Shown here: in pieces, positions 35,556-47,132 of the stretch
Layout: each line of letters starts with the position of its first letter
How positions within the stretch are numbered: position 1 is the stretch's first letter
Origin: Cylicocyclus nassatus
Lineage: Eukaryota; Nematoda; Chromadorea; Rhabditida; Strongylidae
Assembly: GCA_958299035.1 (NCBI GenBank)
Contig: CATQJL010000316.1
Span: 90,542,443-90,606,442, forward strand
Length of the DNA stretch: 64,000 nucleotides
Direction of reading: 5' to 3'
Made by a program: the position numbers and the translations under genes
Notes under the pieces: generated by a model
What the model saw: only the letters and a program-made list of their open reading frames with translations
The model's database searches: none
Told to the model about the DNA's origin: nothing

Positions 35556-35768
35556 TTTATCAAACGCAGCGTCGTTTGTATCAGCATCTCCACTCCCGCG
35601 CTGGACTCTGCGTCTCTTCCGCAAACATGCTCTCCGATCACTTTCAATCGATTGAGGCTCCGCCTTTCCCACGCTCGCCCTTGGGAAGTGATCAGAGAGC
35701 ATGTTCGCGGAAGAGCTGCAGAGTCCAGCGCCGGAGCACAGATGCTGATGCAAGCGACACTGCGTTGG
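35556..35768. repeat. long imperfect hairpin
   Basis: The left arm (about 35556-35646: GTATCAGCATCT, CGCTGGACTCTGCGTCTCTT, CCGCAAACATGCTCTC, GATCACTTT) pairs with the right arm (35686-35768) over roughly 80 positions with few mismatches. The loop holds AATCGATTGAGGCTCCGCC. All three plus frames and two minus frames are open across it because of base composition, so those frames are not called. Confidence 0.8.
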
Positions 35769-35957
35769 AAAAGCCCGGTATGTATCCGAAGACGCGCCTC
35801 GCCCTTTGCCAAGCAAATTCGAATGGTGGTTTTGAATTCGGAATTCACCACTATGCTGATTGCGAGTAGTCCATCAGTTTTCAGAGATTACCTTTACTTT
35901 CATCGCTTCTCAGCATTCAGCTACGGAGCTGGTAATCGGCGCATGGGCTAGGTGAAT

Positions 35958-36457
35958 NNNNNNNNNNNNNNNNNNNNNNNNNNNNNNNNNNNNNNNNNNN
36001 NNNNNNNNNNNNNNNNNNNNNNNNNNNNNNNNNNNNNNNNNNNNNNNNNNNNNNNNNNNNNNNNNNNNNNNNNNNNNNNNNNNNNNNNNNNNNNNNNNNN
36101 NNNNNNNNNNNNNNNNNNNNNNNNNNNNNNNNNNNNNNNNNNNNNNNNNNNNNNNNNNNNNNNNNNNNNNNNNNNNNNNNNNNNNNNNNNNNNNNNNNNN
36201 NNNNNNNNNNNNNNNNNNNNNNNNNNNNNNNNNNNNNNNNNNNNNNNNNNNNNNNNNNNNNNNNNNNNNNNNNNNNNNNNNNNNNNNNNNNNNNNNNNNN
36301 NNNNNNNNNNNNNNNNNNNNNNNNNNNNNNNNNNNNNNNNNNNNNNNNNNNNNNNNNNNNNNNNNNNNNNNNNNNNNNNNNNNNNNNNNNNNNNNNNNNN
36401 NNNNNNNNNNNNNNNNNNNNNNNNNNNNNNNNNNNNNNNNNNNNNNNNNNNNNNNNN
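35958..36457. other. assembly gap, 500 N
   Basis: Exactly 500 N, a conventional filler length. The true size is unknown. It begins about 190 bases after the long hairpin, in a duplicated region that would be hard to assemble. Confidence 0.99.
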
Positions 36458-37037
36458 AATAAATAAGAGCTGACGCACTTAGTTTGCTAATCTCAGTTTT
36501 GCAAGCAGAAAAACGCTAAATTCAACCGACCTACACTCGCTCTAAACTGGAAGGAATAACAATGTAAGAAAATTTTTTGATCCGAGTCTACCATTCAAAA
36601 TAATGCACACGTCGACTCACAGCACATTTCAATAAAAAGCGTGACGAATGTGTAAAAAAATTCAATTGATTTTCTAATTTTATCTCCCTATGCAAACTAA
36701 ATTTGAAAACTAGAGATGCGTCGCGCTTACACTGCTGCTTGAGATGCGTGTGAAACATGTGTAGGAAGTCATTAATTTCCTGTCCTGTTTCTTCCTCCAT
36801 TTTTCAAAGCATCATAGTTTTCTTCATCATCGTTCTTGTGCTGTCGCTTTCACTTGTATCTTTTTGCGTAGTATTCGTATGCAGCAGTGCAGCTGTGCCT
36901 ACTTTTTTGCGTAGGCGCAGAAAACAGTACGTTTCGCGCAAAACTACGTGCACTCTATGTTCTTGCTTTCAAAAGAACGTTTTCTATATTAGTTGCACAA
37001 TTATTATCTAAGGCTTTACACTTTGTATTGTTTACGG

Positions 37038-38108
37038 ATGCCATATTCTGACATAACTACGATCGAAAACCTTGGTGAGGAAGCTATAAAGCTTGGACAG
37101 AATACTGAAATCTTTGCAGTTCTTCATTTCCACGTGTATGTTGCTAGCTATTCATTGTTGGCCTATATTCCCCTGCTCCGAAACTTGAACAGTTCTATTC
37201 TCCTCGATTTTCGTGCTTCGATCAACATCACTGCGACGCGAAAACAAATATCTTCATGAACGGGGCTGCTTTCTGTATCGCCTAGGCTAAAGGAAAAAAT
37301 ACGCTTTGCATCTATCAAACTTTCATCAAAGTAAATCTTACCTGATAAGCCTGAAAATTCGCTGCAATTCTGCATTTTATCAAGCATTTCTGCAATTAGT
37401 TGATTCGTTTAAATGGGCGTCAATGACATGCTGACTCATCATACAGTAGGATCCCGCAAAATCCGTCTGACACCTAGGAACCCTTTTATGGAATATTACA
37501 CTATTGACATACGCTACAATCAGTGGGTTTGTAACGCTTTTTTTGTAGAGGACAAGAAATACGGGTTCCCTGTTTTTTTATTGCAAGTTATTTTGCGCGA
37601 GGTCAACCTTAAACCCATTTCAGTTCCATGTAATTCCGTTCGACGAGAGTAATCCAAACATGCAGACGCAGGCACTTGGTGAGATGTATCAGTTACATTA
37701 AGATGGAGTATCAGCAGTATAGCTCAAAGTGAAATCCTTCAGAAAATGCTTCAGAATCAACATTTGGGCAACCATTGCCTCCAGCGGATCCCCAGCATAT
37801 TCAAAGCAGTCATTATGGTCAAAATGCTCCCACAAACAGTGATGCAAGTAAGGCTTTCTGTTCTCTACTTGTTCAGATTTCTGAATCGTATCTGAGACTG
37901 AGAAATATACAATTACAAAACCAATATTTGCTGTGAACAGCACATGAACTCAGCAATTACCCGTACGCTTCTTTATACTTCTATCGCTTGTATGAGCTGT
38001 TTTTGTAGCCATCGATTTAAAAGATAATTTTCAGCTCGTTCAAGATCCCGATCCACCGATGGCACTGACAACACCGAAGCCAGCCACAGTAATCCACCGC
38101 TAAATGAG
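37038..38108 (+). CDS. 5' part of the main gene: five phase-matched exons, unknown protein
   Basis: Exon 1 37038-37074: ATG, MPYSDITTIENL, donor GTGAGGAAG, phase 1 out. Exon 2 37447-37526: acceptor ATCATACAG, phase 2 in, 0 out, KIRLTPRNPFMEYYTIDIRY then NQW. Exon 3 37624-37678: acceptor CCCATTTCAG, phase 0 in, 1 out, FHVIPFDESNPNMQTQAL, donor GTGAGATG. Exon 4 37743-37847: acceptor ATCCTTCAG, phase 2 in, 1 out, NASESTFGQPLPPADPQHIQ, donor GTAAGGC. Exon 5 38035-38108: acceptor AATTTTCAG, phase 2 in, 0 out, RSRSRSTDGTDNTEASHSNP, donor GTTAGCG. Every junction agrees and most splice sites are strong; introns are 372, 97, 64 and 187 bases. Exon 1 may begin further upstream, because its frame is open to 36993. 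The last two exons are polar, serine- and proline-rich and probably disordered, as in many regulatory proteins. That is inference; I cannot name the family. Confidence 0.62.
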
Positions 38109-38272
38109 GTTAGCGTTAGAGATATATTGATGCGTGTACAAGAATCCCTCATTTTATTCTTACTATACGATTCACTGCTGTAGTTTTGGAACATACTACT
38201 ACGGCACACTCCTATTTCTAAGCTATATCAACGCTTTGTGGAAGGATGTCAGGACTTGAAATTGTTTCAGTA

Positions 38273-38530
38273 TTGCTTTGCCAGCGCGAGGTTTGGGTGA
38301 AGCTTTATTAACATTAGTGCCTAACGTTTCGACTACTCGTCGTCTTCAGAGGCTTCTGCTTCACCGCCGGTGCACTTGATGCTACGGTGCGACCGTATCC
38401 TTGATGACAGTAGTGCCAAATTTGGTACTACTGTCATCAAGGATACGGTCGCACCATAACATCAAGCATTTCGAAACGTTAGACCACTGATGTTAATAAA
38501 GCTTCACCCAAACCTCGGCTGGCAAAGCAA
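38273..38530. mobile_element. palindromic MITE (family X) inside the main gene
   Basis: The ends TTGCTTTGCCAGCGCGAGGT and ACCTCGGCTGGCAAAGCAA are complementary, with TA outside both. The arms run GTGAAGCTTTATTAACAT inward and meet at a near-perfect palindrome around 38411 (GTAGTGCCAAATTTGGTACT). The left arm has about 45 extra bases (GACTACTCGTCGTCTTCAGA onward) missing from the right arm. It lies in the intron after exon 5. Confidence 0.85.
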
Positions 38531-38836
38531 TACTGACACAATATCAAGCATGACGAAGTTTCAACAAGAGAGGACAAAAGACTTACTGACCGATGTCAGG
38601 ACTATCCAGCTCCTGCTGGCGATTTTCCTTACATGCGATTATGTTGTATGGAATATTATTCAGAGGCAGTGCCTGTGGCAAAACAACTGAGCATCTTCAA
38701 TATCGCGTTGTTCCAAAAATACCCGTTTCTTGAAGTCTAATCAAATTGCCATGTCTTTCGAAGAGTAATCTTTGCGTAATAAACTGAGTTACAATCTACT
38801 AATTCAAACTTAACACATACTTCAAGTTTCTTCCAG

Positions 38837-38913
38837 GCAACAAGAAACATTAGCCGAAACTCGTCAAACCATTTCTTCAGAAACCCTTACTGATGTGATA
38901 AATCAACGAAATC
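38837..38913 (+). CDS. candidate exon 6 of the main gene
   Basis: Acceptor GTTTCTTCCAG and donor GTAAGATAG are both good. In phase 1 it reads QQETLAETRQTISSETLTDV then INQRN, a charged, likely helical stretch. Exon 5 leaves in phase 0, in which this exon would meet a stop after 18 codons. So either a small exon between them was missed, an alternative isoform ends here, or the MITE region contributes an exon (see findings). Confidence 0.42.
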
Positions 38914-39850
38914 GTAAGATAGCACAAACTTTGCTCATTATATAACCAATAATCGACCAAGCAGCAATTCACTGAAGAAATTCATAACAAGATTCTGCAA
39001 TAAACGAAGGAACCCATTTAAATCGCTCTTTCCAAGATTGCGATGCATTTTTTGAATTTTTTTTTGAAATTTTAAGCCGCCGACATTCGACGGGTTTTCA
39101 TGTTTTTTAAAGCTAAACTTCCTAGGTCCAGCCTAGCTGTACGAAGCGAAAGCTCCGTAGTAGCATTGTCTTAATGGTTTGATTTGTATATATCTCTGCC
39201 AGGGACATGTTTATGTTCATGTTTATGTTTTTTTTTGTTTCATGTTAGAAATTTTTAAGTTTTATTTTTTGAAAATCATATCTCGACAGCATATTACATA
39301 TAGCATTAGTATACAGAAGAATTACACAGTTAAGAAAGTCTCGCCCATTACCTGTGAATTTTATGAAATAAACTAAAGAAAGACCACACTGTTTGCTTCC
39401 TTCTAGGACAGTAAAAAAGAACTCCACGAAGAGATCATAATTAGAGATAACTAACCTGAAAGAATTTTGCGAGTAATATGAGTAATGCTAAGCGAGAACG
39501 TTTTTACCTAAAACTAGCAGTTCGATGAGAGGTATGAAAAACGGTAGAACTTGAGGAAAAACTCTAATACTACCATTGGAGTGAGTTTGGCAGATAAATT
39601 TCAACCTCTCAAATGCGACGCTTGTTTGATGCTCATATATCACGACTTTTTACCTGGTTCGCGGTCCGTCAGAACCATCAAATGTAAAGGATGGAGCCCA
39701 GAAAACAATTTAGAAATTGCTTTAGAGCAGGGTGACCACACATAACGATGGTGATGCTGAGTAGGCATTATGCGGAACTGTTTGCTGGAAGTTTGCGGGT
39801 CAGAGGATATCTGACCCTAGATTGGTTGTTTTCAAGTAAAGATTGGCATA

Positions 39851-40488
39851 TAGAGCGTCCCAAAAAAATGTTAACACTGTTTGATCGTTAATAACTCCGT
39901 TGCTTTCACGTTTTTAGCCGAGCTTGAGGGATCATTCTGTAGAGCGAGATTTGACTTAGCTTTGTAGTATGGAGCGAATCATCGACCGCTCTTCCTTACT
40001 GTAGGATTACGGTATGAAGTTCTAGCATGTGGATCCATTGTGAAATATGCCATAAAAATTTTTTTCAAAAAATCTGAACAGTCGTGTAATGGGGTTTCCG
40101 TGCACGCTGATTCCCCTACATAACTTTTCACAAGTGTTTAGTTTTTTTGACGGTGTAATCACATTTCTGACAAATACTGGGAATTCAGTTATTACGGTTT
40201 ACCTGGGATAACTTTGGAAAAAAGCATCAGGTTTCATATTCGAATTCAACGGCTTTCATTACCATAGTATAAGAATTTTTGGCTTGTTTGGTTTTGTCCA
40301 ATGGCTTAAAATCCTTGTCGAAGTTCCTACCGTAATCCTATAGTAACGAAGTGAACGATTATTCGCTCCATACTGTTGATCTAACTTGAACCTCGCTCTA
40401 ATGAATGGTGCCTCAAGCTTGGCGAAAGAAAGAAAGCAAGGGAGTTATTAACAATCAAACAGTGTTAACATTTTTTTGGGACACCCCG
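39851..40488. mobile_element. family F element copy 2
   Basis: Left end TAGAGCGTCCCAAAAAAATG and right end CATTTTTTTGGGACACCCCG with TA outside each. Long arms pair (GTTAACACTGTTTGATCGTT with AACAATCAAACAGTGTTAAC). It includes the TTACTGTAGGATTACGGTAT and CCTACCGTAATCCTATAGTA motifs. Lies in an intron of the main gene. Confidence 0.85.
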
Positions 40489-40499
40489 TATTTAGTTAG

Positions 40500-42520
40500 A
40501 CAAAGCAGATATAAGTTTTTATTACTTTTGCAAAAAAACAAGGTAATTTTTTATGTGGATCCATTTTTGTAGAGAGGTATTTTTCTTTATACCGTCAAAA
40601 TCTAGTCAAAAAACGTTGACCCGCTACTAGTTTGAGAAGAAAATTGTTTCTTTTTCTACATGTTCAATAATTCATCGAAAGTAATTTCTCATCTGCCTGT
40701 CTGGTGAGGTGAAAATTTATTCAAAGGCAGCGTCATTCAAATTTTTGGCTTTCACGTTTTGTCATTGTTGTTCTTTATGGGCCTCATTTCTGATTTGAGG
40801 CACAAATCATGAAAAAACTCGGAAAGTTTCACTACTGAAACTCTGTCTTTGCAAGCGTGGACGGCTGCTCTGGCAATAGTTCAGCCTTACGCAACAGCGA
40901 CGCAGTACACAGTTTGCATCTTGACGTTAAGACGCGTCAGAAAGTAAATTTTAATTGCTCAGGGCATGTGGAAATCTGGGGCCATGATATGACACGCTGA
41001 TTGCTGGTCCACTTTTTCACTCTAGAGGTATTGGTAGAGGACGGAACACAAAGATGCTTCTGAGAACTGATTATAGACTAAATAGCATACATTTTGGATG
41101 GACTGACTGTTTCACTACAGAACTGCTCTAGTTACTGAATAAAGCGTTATCACTCGTCTTTCTAACGCGGCTGGCTGGTGTTTGAAGGTAGAGGGATGTT
41201 TATGAATGGTCGCATGTAGGGAACGACACTTGGTGACAACAACGCCAGTGGTGTTTATGTTTCCGTGATCTCTTTGAAATTGTCCACAAAAGCATAGGAG
41301 CAGCAAAGATGTTTTTGTAACACTAATAATCAAACTCGTGGGTTGGGTTATTTGTGACAGATGACACTGAGGTTAGGGTATGTCGTCATAACTCTCCTGG
41401 AAGAAATGAGTCCGAGTAACGAAAATATCCACAACAACATATCACATCAAGCACAGGCCGAAGCTGCTTTGTGGTATTTGGATTGGTCGTAGCTTTTGAT
41501 TTGAGTCATTGTGTCCCACCGGTATGATATTTTTGAGTGTATGCATTCATTGCTTAAGAAGAAAGAGGAATGCAGCTTGCTTTTGCACTCTTTAAATAAG
41601 GGAAAGGAAATCATGGGGAAATGCAAGTGATCAGAGCGCAGTGACTTTTTGTCTGAAATCAACGCAGTACTGCGTGGTTAGTGCAAAGGTCCGTTTCACG
41701 GATCGGTTAGGTTGAAATCTGAAGGTCTGTTCACAGAGCAAGCACAACAGACTCAAAGTGATTATCACAAATCGAACTCCTCGAAAATATATCTAGTGTA
41801 GAATTTTAACGCTTACAATTATCAAGATATTAGCGAAATGGCTGCAGCCGATTTCTGGCTTGAAACAACTTTTTTAGAGATTTAGAGAACTGATCAACGA
41901 CTAGATGGGTGAATACTCTGGTATGAGCTTATGGAAAGAATACTTGGTGACCGTGGGTTTTTGCAATGGGGTGTACACTAGTAGATGCGCCTTGAAACGC
42001 TGATTTCAAATCTGTGTTCTTTATCTGCTGTGCGACTCTTTGAATGAAGCTATGGACTTTTTTCCATATTATTTTTAAGAGATAAAGGCAGTCAGAATCT
42101 CAGTATTTAGGATTTTTAGACTATGATGTATCGGAGACAGTTTTTCTGAGCTTAATGTGAAGCTTCAGTTTATTTGGGCGCTTTTTGTAGTGCGTAATGA
42201 ACATTCCAACGATGCTGGTGATTTTTGTCATCAAAACAGTGCAAAATTAGGTGACAAGAAATGTTCATAACTTCTTTCGGAAGAGCGCACAGCAGATAGC
42301 GAAAGCGGATTTGGAATCAGCGCCTCAAGTTGCATTTAATTAATGGTATACCTTCCACTTCAGAAGGCCACGGCCACCAAGTATCCTTCCCTTGTTAGAA
42401 AAGAGATAGTCTGGCTCACTTTATTCACTAAAATTTCCAGATTGGACGGTACAATGTGCATGGAGGACTACAATACCCTCATAACTCGTCAAATAAGTAG
42501 CGGAACTCCACCGAAGTTCA
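40500..42520. other. intronic sequence, nothing supported
   Basis: Within the long intron between candidate exons 6 and 7 of the main gene. An exon entering in phase 2 and leaving in phase 0 is needed between 38914 and 44052 to link those exons; I did not find a convincing one. Confidence 0.3.
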
Positions 42521-42526
42521 TCGAAA

Positions 42527-42903
42527 TCACGTCGCATCCACAGCTTGCCTCAGAGAGGATGAGTTCTGAATCCAGGAGCACCTCTAGACTTAGCTCGGCT
42601 TATCATCTGATACATAGAAGTGCCTGTTGGAATAGTAGGCGGCTGGAATTTACAAATTTTTAGATATTTGCTTACAATAGGCTACTCACTATGCTTATTT
42701 CATTGCACAGTGAGTAGCCTATCATAGGCAAAAGCCTAAAGATCCATGAACCATTTTGCTACCGCGAGCCTACCTTATCCATACGGGCATTCTCTGTCCA
42801 AACGAGCACTCCACGAACAGAAAATGCGTCGTCGGGCTAAATTGAACGGTGCTCGTGGATTCAGAATCCATCCACTCTGGATCTTAATATGGGATGCGAG
42901 GCG
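42527..42903. mobile_element. family B MITE copy 3 with inner hairpin
   Basis: Left arm CACGTCGCATCCAC, GAGGATGAGTTCTGAATCCA and GGAGCACC pair with right arm GGTGCTCGTGGATTCAGAAT, CCATCCACTCTGG and GGGATGCGAG. At the centre, ATAGGCTACTCACT (42677-42690) pairs perfectly with 42709-42722. The 106-codon plus-strand frame at 42343-42663 runs into this element and is not called. Confidence 0.7.
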
Positions 42904-44052
42904 GACGATTTCGGTGAACTCAGGTGAAGTCGTTGATTTTTTTAGAAATTATGAGCGGTATGGTGTTTGAAACCACCTTGCCGCTCACCTCGCTCCTGCT
43001 CAAATGCTACAGTATATTGCAATTTAGCAAATGAACATTTAATTCCGTTTATTTCTCCCAAATATGATCAAAGCTGCTCTAAAAAATAAAGCATAAAACT
43101 CTTGCCTCTAGTCTATGTAAATTTTAAATGATTCTGACGGTTGTAACCTTCAACTTTTCATTCTTACATTTTTGGTTCATTCCTAGACGAAACAGTTCGC
43201 ATATAAAGAAAAGAAATACGTAACTTTTGACGCTTGAAATAAACCATCTAAACATCATGAGTGAAATATGGCGGTTTTTGTTGATTGCACTAGTAAGCAT
43301 ATAGCGAAATTGCATGAAGGCGAGAAAACTTGAATGGCATTAGCGGGAAATGCACTCAAAAAATGTGCGGAATGCTCAAGTTTTGCACATTTGAAATCGA
43401 TCTTAGAAGAACCAACCGCTTGACCGTACAGTGACTGAACCTATGCTTAACAAAACTCCTTTGACATAATGTTTCTAAATGCCTCAACTTGGAGTATAGT
43501 AAAGATATGATAGTGGAAAGCGCCAGTGCGCTGCTTAATAGTGTAGGAGTAGGACTAGTAACTTTGTATGAGAACAGAAGAGAAGAAAGCGCTGTGGAAG
43601 AAAACTCCGAAACGAATTTTGGATGAAACGTCTAGCTGCGATGATTTGTCCCGTGCATGCGGACTGGAATGGCAGATTTGAAATTGTAGTATGTGAAAAA
43701 AAATCGAAAAAATGCCGTCATTCTGCTGAAGTAGTTCAATCACTTTTTTAAATTGCTAATGGAGAACCTGCCAAAGGCAATTTTTCAAATTCTAACCTAC
43801 TTTATTTGGATTGTATTTGCACTTGATCTATTTGCTTCTATATAAGTTTTCATTGAGAGCACTACAGAGTCAAATCTTCTTAAGTCTGTACTGTAATAAA
43901 ATTGAGCTGTCTTTCTGAGGAGTGAGCCCTCAAAAAAAGTTGGTTCAAGCTTGTCCGCAGCTTATTATTATTGTAAAATTAGTTCGCAACATCATATCTT
44001 TTTGTAAAAAATCTTCAGTTTCCTACTCGTACTGATTTCTCGCTTTTTGCAG

Positions 44053-44149
44053 CCGTCGGTGCCCATTTCTCAGCCGGTCCAAAATCTTGGAATGGCGTTG
44101 CAGCATGCCACATTGGACACTCAGTCATTCACAAACTTCAATAATCCAG
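44053..44149 (+). CDS. candidate exon 7 of the main gene
   Basis: Acceptor CGCTTTTTGCAG and donor GTTCGTTCG. Phase 0 in, 1 out, reading PSVPISQPVQNLGMALQHAT then LDTQSFTNFNNP. Glutamine, asparagine and proline rich like exons 4 and 5. It joins the exon at 52226 in phase. Confidence 0.5.
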
Positions 44150-45380
44150 GTTCGTTCGTATTATTGACCAAGGTCATTGTTCATGTTGAAATGTCTGAAA
44201 GTTGATTCAAGCATCCTAAGGGAAGGAATGATAGAGACGGAGAAAAATTTTTCCGCATTATCTGATTTATTCTTTATACGAATGGGGCTGATCGGATCAA
44301 CCCTAGTGACTCAAAGCGAGCTCTTTATTCGCTTACTTTCCGTTTTCATAGTTGGGCGCTTACGTGTAGAATTTGCTAGAACTCAAATGTCGGGTTCTCG
44401 AGAATCGTTCCACATATCGTATTCGAAAATTTCGTATATAGAACCGTTCTTCGTTTATCTGGATATCTAATCCCTACGATTTTTCAGAAGCTAAATTACA
44501 CAACATGCAGCAACAAACTCTGTCTTGCTCCGAAAAAAATCAGCAACCGGAATAGTGCACCGTTCAGGGCAAAACTTGCCCTACAATTTATCCTCTAAAC
44601 AGTACATATTCGTAACTTACTTTAAAAGTGAGGTCAGAGTTGCGATTCAAGCCAGTTAGGATCTCTGCGAGCGTATAAGTTTAGTCATCACCTTCTCGTA
44701 CATGCGCAATGTGACCAAGGAATGGCACATTTTTAGCCTGGAAATCCGTAGGAGAATTTGCAAATCTCATTCGAAGGCATTGCCCAGGCTGTTTGTCATC
44801 CCTTAGCGACCACAACCCTATCAGTGAGCGTAACTATGATTCCGCCTATCCAGCGATCCAACCTTCAAGTGTTTTGACGTGACAAGCGCGATCGATACGC
44901 ATACCGTTTACTTATGTTCCTGGCTTCTGGCAAGAGCACAGGTAAGGTGCGCACTTTCGAAAAGAGACCCGGAAAGTTTGCGGGCCTTTATGCTTTTTAG
45001 ATTCCGTATCTTATATCAGCGTGGAAAGGTATGAAGTAAAAGAAGCATGATACTTGAAAGTCAGTATGGAGATGCCTTTGAGGATGGACTTCTATCGTTA
45101 TCAATTTATTCCTATGGTCGGTGACTGAGTCCTCCTTCCGCAGAAAATGTGTAAGGGAACATTGTTGAAATGGCGATATTGAGAGTCTGATACTGTAAAA
45201 CTCTCAAATCACTTATCACACCTTTTCGTTTACGACACATTCTGGTCTCAATTTCGAAAAAAACATTTTATGTAAATTTTCAAAAATTAACGTTATAATA
45301 GCGATAAAACGTACTAGTGATGAGCTAGATGCAAGCTGGCGCGAGATTTTCCAGTATTGATAGTACTGTAGCGCGCACTG

Positions 45381-45538
45381 TATGGGCCGTCCGCGCTGCG
45401 CGCGGAGAGCAACGCTGTTGCTTCCGTCGAGGATAGAAGAAGCGCAGAGAAAACAGGCGGCTAGAGTGCACGGGGAAAGAGGAGTGACGCGCAATACACA
45501 CCTTGCGCACTCTCCGCGCCCTGCGCGGACGGCCTATA
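45381..45538. mobile_element. GC-rich MITE, family G
   Basis: The ends TATGGGCCGTCCGCGC and GCGCGGACGGCCTATA are complementary, and pairing continues through CGCGGAGAG. It is about 158 bp with TA at both ends. The 61- and 92-codon minus frames come from its base composition. Confidence 0.75.
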
Positions 45539-45721
45539 CTTCATACGCAGAATAAAGCAACCATAAAACCCGATGGTGGTGATTGTTGACAAACTCGCGT
45601 CATAATCGCACTTTGTTTGCACCTCTCATTTGTCGAGTTGTCTTCAGATTGATTTAGTAAGATTGCGGTGTAAACCATTTGTTCAAATCTATGCTTTGTT
45701 TTGAGTGCAGCAATAGGAAAC

Positions 45722-47110
45722 TTGACCTTACTTACTTACGTAGATACTTAGATGGCCCGTCTTCATGTGACGTGCGGGCCCCAGCACAAAAGTTGCCATT
45801 TGTCCCTGTCCCTCGCTTCAGATATCCACGATCTTTTTGGTTGCCGTCGGTGGCTGCGTCCACGAGTTCCAGATGCAATAATCGTATCCAGCTGATTTCT
45901 CAGCTGGTCCATCCGTTCCACGAACACGTCTGCCTATCTCGTTGGTGGTCTTCCTTGGGGATGTTTGGCTTGGCTTCGCGAGGAATCCACTCAGATGTTC
46001 TTAGTGTCCATCGTCGTCTGTTCTTCTCATAATGTGACCGACCCATCGGTGCTTCGCTTTCGCAACGTATTCCGCTGGGTCAAGACGGGACATTCTTCTC
46101 ATATCCGTACTGCGAAGTCCGACAGGATGTTGTTTGCTGTTGTTGTTTGTTGTTCGGGCCATCTTCAGAAGACTGCGCTCGAGCGCTCTGTGGGTGGTCC
46201 GTAAGGCTTTCGACGTGGCTACTGTGCCAGCCCAAGTCTCAGCTGCGTAACGGAGCGCCGAGAGAATGGTTGAGTCGAACAGGTGGGCACGAAGCTCCTT
46301 GTCCGTCAGTTGGTCGGTGGCTTCCTTCAGAGGCCCGAAGGCGGCCCAGGCTGCTCTTCTTCTCCTGTTAAGTTCTTCCCTCAATTCGTTCTCCATGTTC
46401 ATCAAACGTCCGAGATACACGTAAGAAGACGTCTCCATAATAGGGGTGCCTTCTAGTTCCATTTCTGCATCTTCGCAAAGGGCGTTCTTCATGAACTGAG
46501 TTCTTCCGATTTATTCGCAATCCGATCTTCTTCCCTACTTCGTTTAGTTCCTTCAGCATCGTCTCTGCTTCGGTGATACTGCTCGAGAAGAGAACGATGT
46601 CATCCGCAAAACGAAGGTTAGACAGGAATCTCCCATCAACTCGTATGCCTCTCTCGTCCCAGTCCAGTGACTTCGTCACCCACTGCAAGGCCGCAGTGAA
46701 CAGCTTCGGCGAAATAGTATCACCTTGTCGAACCCCCTTTCCGATTGGAATGGTCAGGGGGCGATGGAACAGCTGCATCGTTGTTGTACAGTCCTTGTAG
46801 CAGTTGGCTAGTGTCCTCACGTACGCTGGGTCCACTCCTTGATCGACTAGCGCTGACAGAATGGCGTTGGTTTCGACGCTGTCGAAGGCTTTCTCGTAGT
46901 CGACGAAGGTTAAGACGAGAGGCTCGGTACTCCCGGCAGACTTCTATGACTCTCGAAACCGTCTGGATGTGGTCCATGCAGCTGAATCCCTTGCGGAATC
47001 CAGCTTGTTCTTGGGGTTGGGCTTCATCCAGTGTCCTAGATATGCGAGCGAGGATAATCTTCGTGAAAAGCTTGAAAAACTTGACCAAAGCAAGTAAATA
47101 ATTATTTTTA
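45722..47110 (-). pseudogene. RTE-type reverse transcriptase, truncated and frameshifted
   Basis: The minus strand encodes the palm and C-terminal part of a non-LTR reverse transcriptase. Landmarks in order: KLFTKIILARISRTLDEAQ, QAGFRKGFSCMDHIQTVS, FVDYEKAFDSVE, GVRQGDTISPKLF, the catalytic FADD box (about 46599-46610), SYVYLGRLMNMENELREELN, WVGHIMRR, and ARDRDKW near the end, which is typical of RTE-1-like elements. The endonuclease and N-terminal fingers are missing. The frame breaks near 46921 (between the IEVCREYRA and PLVL blocks), near 46498, and near 46005, so this copy is dead. The stop is near 45763, and a GTAAGTAAGTAAG-like run closes the 3' end. It sits antisense in the main gene's 8-kb intron. 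Confidence 0.93.
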
Positions 47111-47132
47111 ATCCTAGTAATCATATTGGTAA

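Noticed and set aside
35952..36478. Apparent open frames across the N run
   Set aside because: They are artefacts of the 500-base assembly gap.
42343..42663. 106-codon plus-strand frame
   Set aside because: Its 3' half is the left arm of family B copy 3.
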